Shown here piece by piece: positions 6,643-7,782 of a stretch of DNA of 7,782 bases. Below the pieces are notes generated by a model. It worked only from the letters and a program-made list of their open reading frames with translations, was not told the origin of the DNA and searched no databases. Position numbers and translations under genes: made by a program. The stretch's first letter is position 1. Each line of letters begins with the position of its first letter. This stretch comes from DAOTXK01 sp034430555 (GTDB lineage: Bacteria; Chloroflexota; Anaerolineae; Aggregatilineales; Ch27), in the NCBI GenBank assembly GCA_034430555.1, contig DAOUEM010000115.1, forward strand, positions 1 to 7,782. Reading direction: 5' to 3'.

Positions 6643-6681
6643 CGCCAATCTAGGGCACTCAGGCCAGGATTGGCGTTTTTT
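6643..6681 (+). terminator. Rho-independent terminator after the KAS III-like gene
   Basis: CGCCAATC (6643-6650) and GATTGGCG (6668-6675) are exact reverse complements. Inside the loop GGC and GCC can add a short upper stem around ACTCAG, and the hairpin is directly followed by six T (6676-6681). It starts two bases after the TAA stop. The structure is textbook for the plus strand; on the minus strand there is no U-run after it. It suggests that the SDR and ligase genes need their own promoter or rely on readthrough. Confidence 0.85.
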
Positions 6682-6713
6682 ACCTGTGCATTCAGATAAT
6701 TGAGGATGGTGCC

Positions 6714-7478
6714 ATGCGACTCAAAGATAAAGTGACACTGATCACCGGCGGCGCTGCCGGTATCGGCCTGGCGACCGCCCAGCGCTTTGCCGAGGAGGGG
6801 GCGAAGGTCGTCATTTGCGACGTGAACGCGGACGCCGGCCAGGCTGCCGCCAGCACGCTCGGGCCGGACGCCGGCTTTTACCAGGTCGACATCGCCGACC
6901 GCGCCGCCGTCCAGGCCTGGGTGGATGACGTGGCCGCGCGTTATGGCCGCATCGACGTGCTGGTCAACAATGCCGGCATCCTGCGCGATAACCAACTGGT
7001 CAAGGTCAAGGACGGCGAGCTGGTCAAACAGATGCCGGAGGCCGACTTCGACCTGGTGATCGCCGTCAATCTCAAGGGTGTGTTCAACGGGACGCAGGCC
7101 GTCGCACCGGTGATGATCAAGGGCGGCGGCGGGGTGATCCTCAACGCCACCTCGGTGGTCGGGCTGGACGGTAACTTCGGCCAGACCAACTACGTGGCCA
7201 CCAAGGCCGGCGTGATCGGTATGACCAAGGTCTGGGCGCGCGAACTGGGCCGCTACAACATCCGCGTCAATGCCGTGGCGCCGGGCTTTACGGCCACCGA
7301 AATCCTGATGTCCATGCCGGAGAAGGTGCTGGATGGCATGAAAGCCCGCACCCCGCTGGGCCGGATGGGCCAGCCGCGCGATATCGCCAACGCTTACCTC
7401 TTCCTGGCGTCGGATGAGGCCAGCTTCATCACAGGAACGGTGCTGCGCGTCGATGGCGGAATCGTCGTCGGGACGTAA
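6714..7478 (+). CDS. Short-chain dehydrogenase/reductase, FabG-like (3-oxoacyl / 3-hydroxyacyl oxidoreductase)
   Basis: Classical SDR of 254 residues that most likely interconverts a 3-hydroxyacyl and a 3-oxoacyl thioester, or another secondary alcohol and ketone. Visible in order: cofactor motif TGGAAGIG (11-18), Asp36 at the end of the second strand (VVICDV), VDIAD (58-62), NNAG (85-88), Asn119 in AVNLKG, catalytic Ser147 (NATSVVG), Tyr160 and Lys164 (YVATK), the PG turn (190-191) and the C-terminal VDGGI. The full Asn-Ser-Tyr-Lys set is present. Asp36 is the residue that usually favours NAD(H) over NADP(H), so an oxidative, catabolic role is more likely than fatty-acid synthesis; this is inference. 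GAGGA lies seven bases before the ATG. The ligase gene follows after 33 bases. A true FabG or acetoacetyl-CoA reductase cannot be excluded. Confidence 0.92.
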   Translation: MRLKDKVTLITGGAAGIGLATAQRFAEEGAKVVICDVNADAGQAAASTLGPDAGFYQVDIADRAAVQAWVDDVAARYGRIDVLVNNAGILRDNQLVKVKDGELVKQMPEADFDLVIAVNLKGVFNGTQAVAPVMIKGGGGVILNATSVVGLDGNFGQTNYVATKAGVIGMTKVWARELGRYNIRVNAVAPGFTATEILMSMPEKVLDGMKARTPLGRMGQPRDIANAYLFLASDEASFITGTVLRVDGGIVVGT

Positions 7479-7511
7479 CACCGCCAGCCGATGTTATCAA
7501 GGGAGGGACCC

Positions 7512-7782
7512 ATGCACGCGGCTGATCTCTTGAGCACCCGCGCCAATCTCACGCCCGACCGGGAAGCGCTGTTGGAGCTGCACACCGGCCAGCGCTACAC
7601 CTATGCCGATCTCAATGGCCGCGCCAACCGGCTGGCCAACTATCTGCGGGATGAGTGCGGCATGCAGCCGGGCGACCGCGTCTCCATCCTGGCCCAGAAC
7701 AGCGTCGTCTACCTGGACCTGTTCTACGGCCTGGCCAAGATCGGCGCGATCTTCGCCCCCTTGAACTGGCGTTTGGTCGCCC
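7512..7782 (+). CDS. AMP-forming acyl-CoA synthetase/ligase, N-terminal part (cut by window edge)
   Basis: First 90 residues of an adenylate-forming (ANL superfamily) enzyme; the window ends inside the gene. Such enzymes activate a carboxylic acid with ATP and load it onto CoA. Visible: the start MHAADLLSTRANLTPDREAL, the standard 'A...PD..Al' opening; RYTYADLNGRANRLANYL (28-45), matching 'tY.eL......la..L'; GMQPGDRVSILAQNS (50-64), matching 'G...GDrV.i...N'; and FYGLAKIGAIFAPLNWRL (71-88), matching '.......GA...PlN.rl'. The ATP-binding and catalytic motifs lie beyond the edge, so the acid substrate and activity cannot be judged. GGGAGGG lies four to five bases before the ATG. It is probably cotranscribed with the SDR, 33 bases upstream. 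Confidence 0.93.
   Translation, partial: MHAADLLSTRANLTPDREALLELHTGQRYTYADLNGRANRLANYLRDECGMQPGDRVSILAQNSVVYLDLFYGLAKIGAIFAPLNWRLVA

Noticed and set aside
6695..6700. GATAAT before the SDR as a -10 box
   Set aside because: Transcription would start at the edge of the GAGGA ribosome-binding site and no -35 is visible; not enough to call a promoter.
6552..7481. 309-codon open frame on the minus strand opposite the SDR gene
   Set aside because: It runs through the terminator and the SDR; the sense strand encodes all SDR catalytic motifs, so this is a shadow.

Overview
The window looks like ordinary bacterial chromosome of fairly high GC (about 60% by eye), densely coding and with well-formed Shine-Dalgarno sites. 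It carries no RNA gene, transposon, CRISPR array or phage gene that I can see. The lineage cannot be fixed from these genes. The gene content (several-part amino-acid-type ABC importer, FabG-like SDR, acyl-CoA ligase, KAS III-like protein) fits an environmental heterotroph, and Chloroflexota is a guess only.

Left part, all on the minus strand (1-5260). Reading in the direction of transcription there is an alpha/beta hydrolase (5260-4445), a 200-base gap, then a complete run of branched-chain amino acid type (HAAT/Liv) ABC importer genes: exported substrate-binding protein (4244-3003), ATPase LivG (2923-2135), ATPase LivF (about 2132-1419), permease LivH (1405-404) and permease LivM (401 to beyond the window edge). 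The last four are tightly packed (overlapping or 2 to 13 bases apart). The 79-base gap after the binding-protein gene holds a strong hairpin that may set a high ratio of binding protein to membrane parts.

Centre (5261-5608). A 348-base divergent intergenic region separates the hydrolase from the rightward genes. It has a TATAAT box within an AT-rich patch, next to an inverted repeat (ACCGT-ATGG-ACGGT flanked by TGTATA/TATACA) that looks like a repressor operator. A second long-range inverted repeat could cover the ribosome-binding site of the first rightward gene.

Right part, plus strand (5609-7782). A ketoacyl-ACP synthase III / HMG-CoA synthase fold protein (5609-6640) is followed by a convincing Rho-independent terminator. 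Then come an SDR-family oxidoreductase (6714-7478) and the N-terminal part of an AMP-forming acyl-CoA ligase (7512 to the edge).

Working model (inference): the importer brings in an amino acid, amide or small carboxylate. The hydrolase, CoA ligase, SDR and KAS III-like enzyme would then process it as an acyl-CoA or acyl thioester. The most notable single item is the KAS III-like protein. It keeps the active-site cysteine but appears to lack the usual His and Asn partners, with a histidine in the Asn position, so its chemistry may differ from standard ketosynthases.
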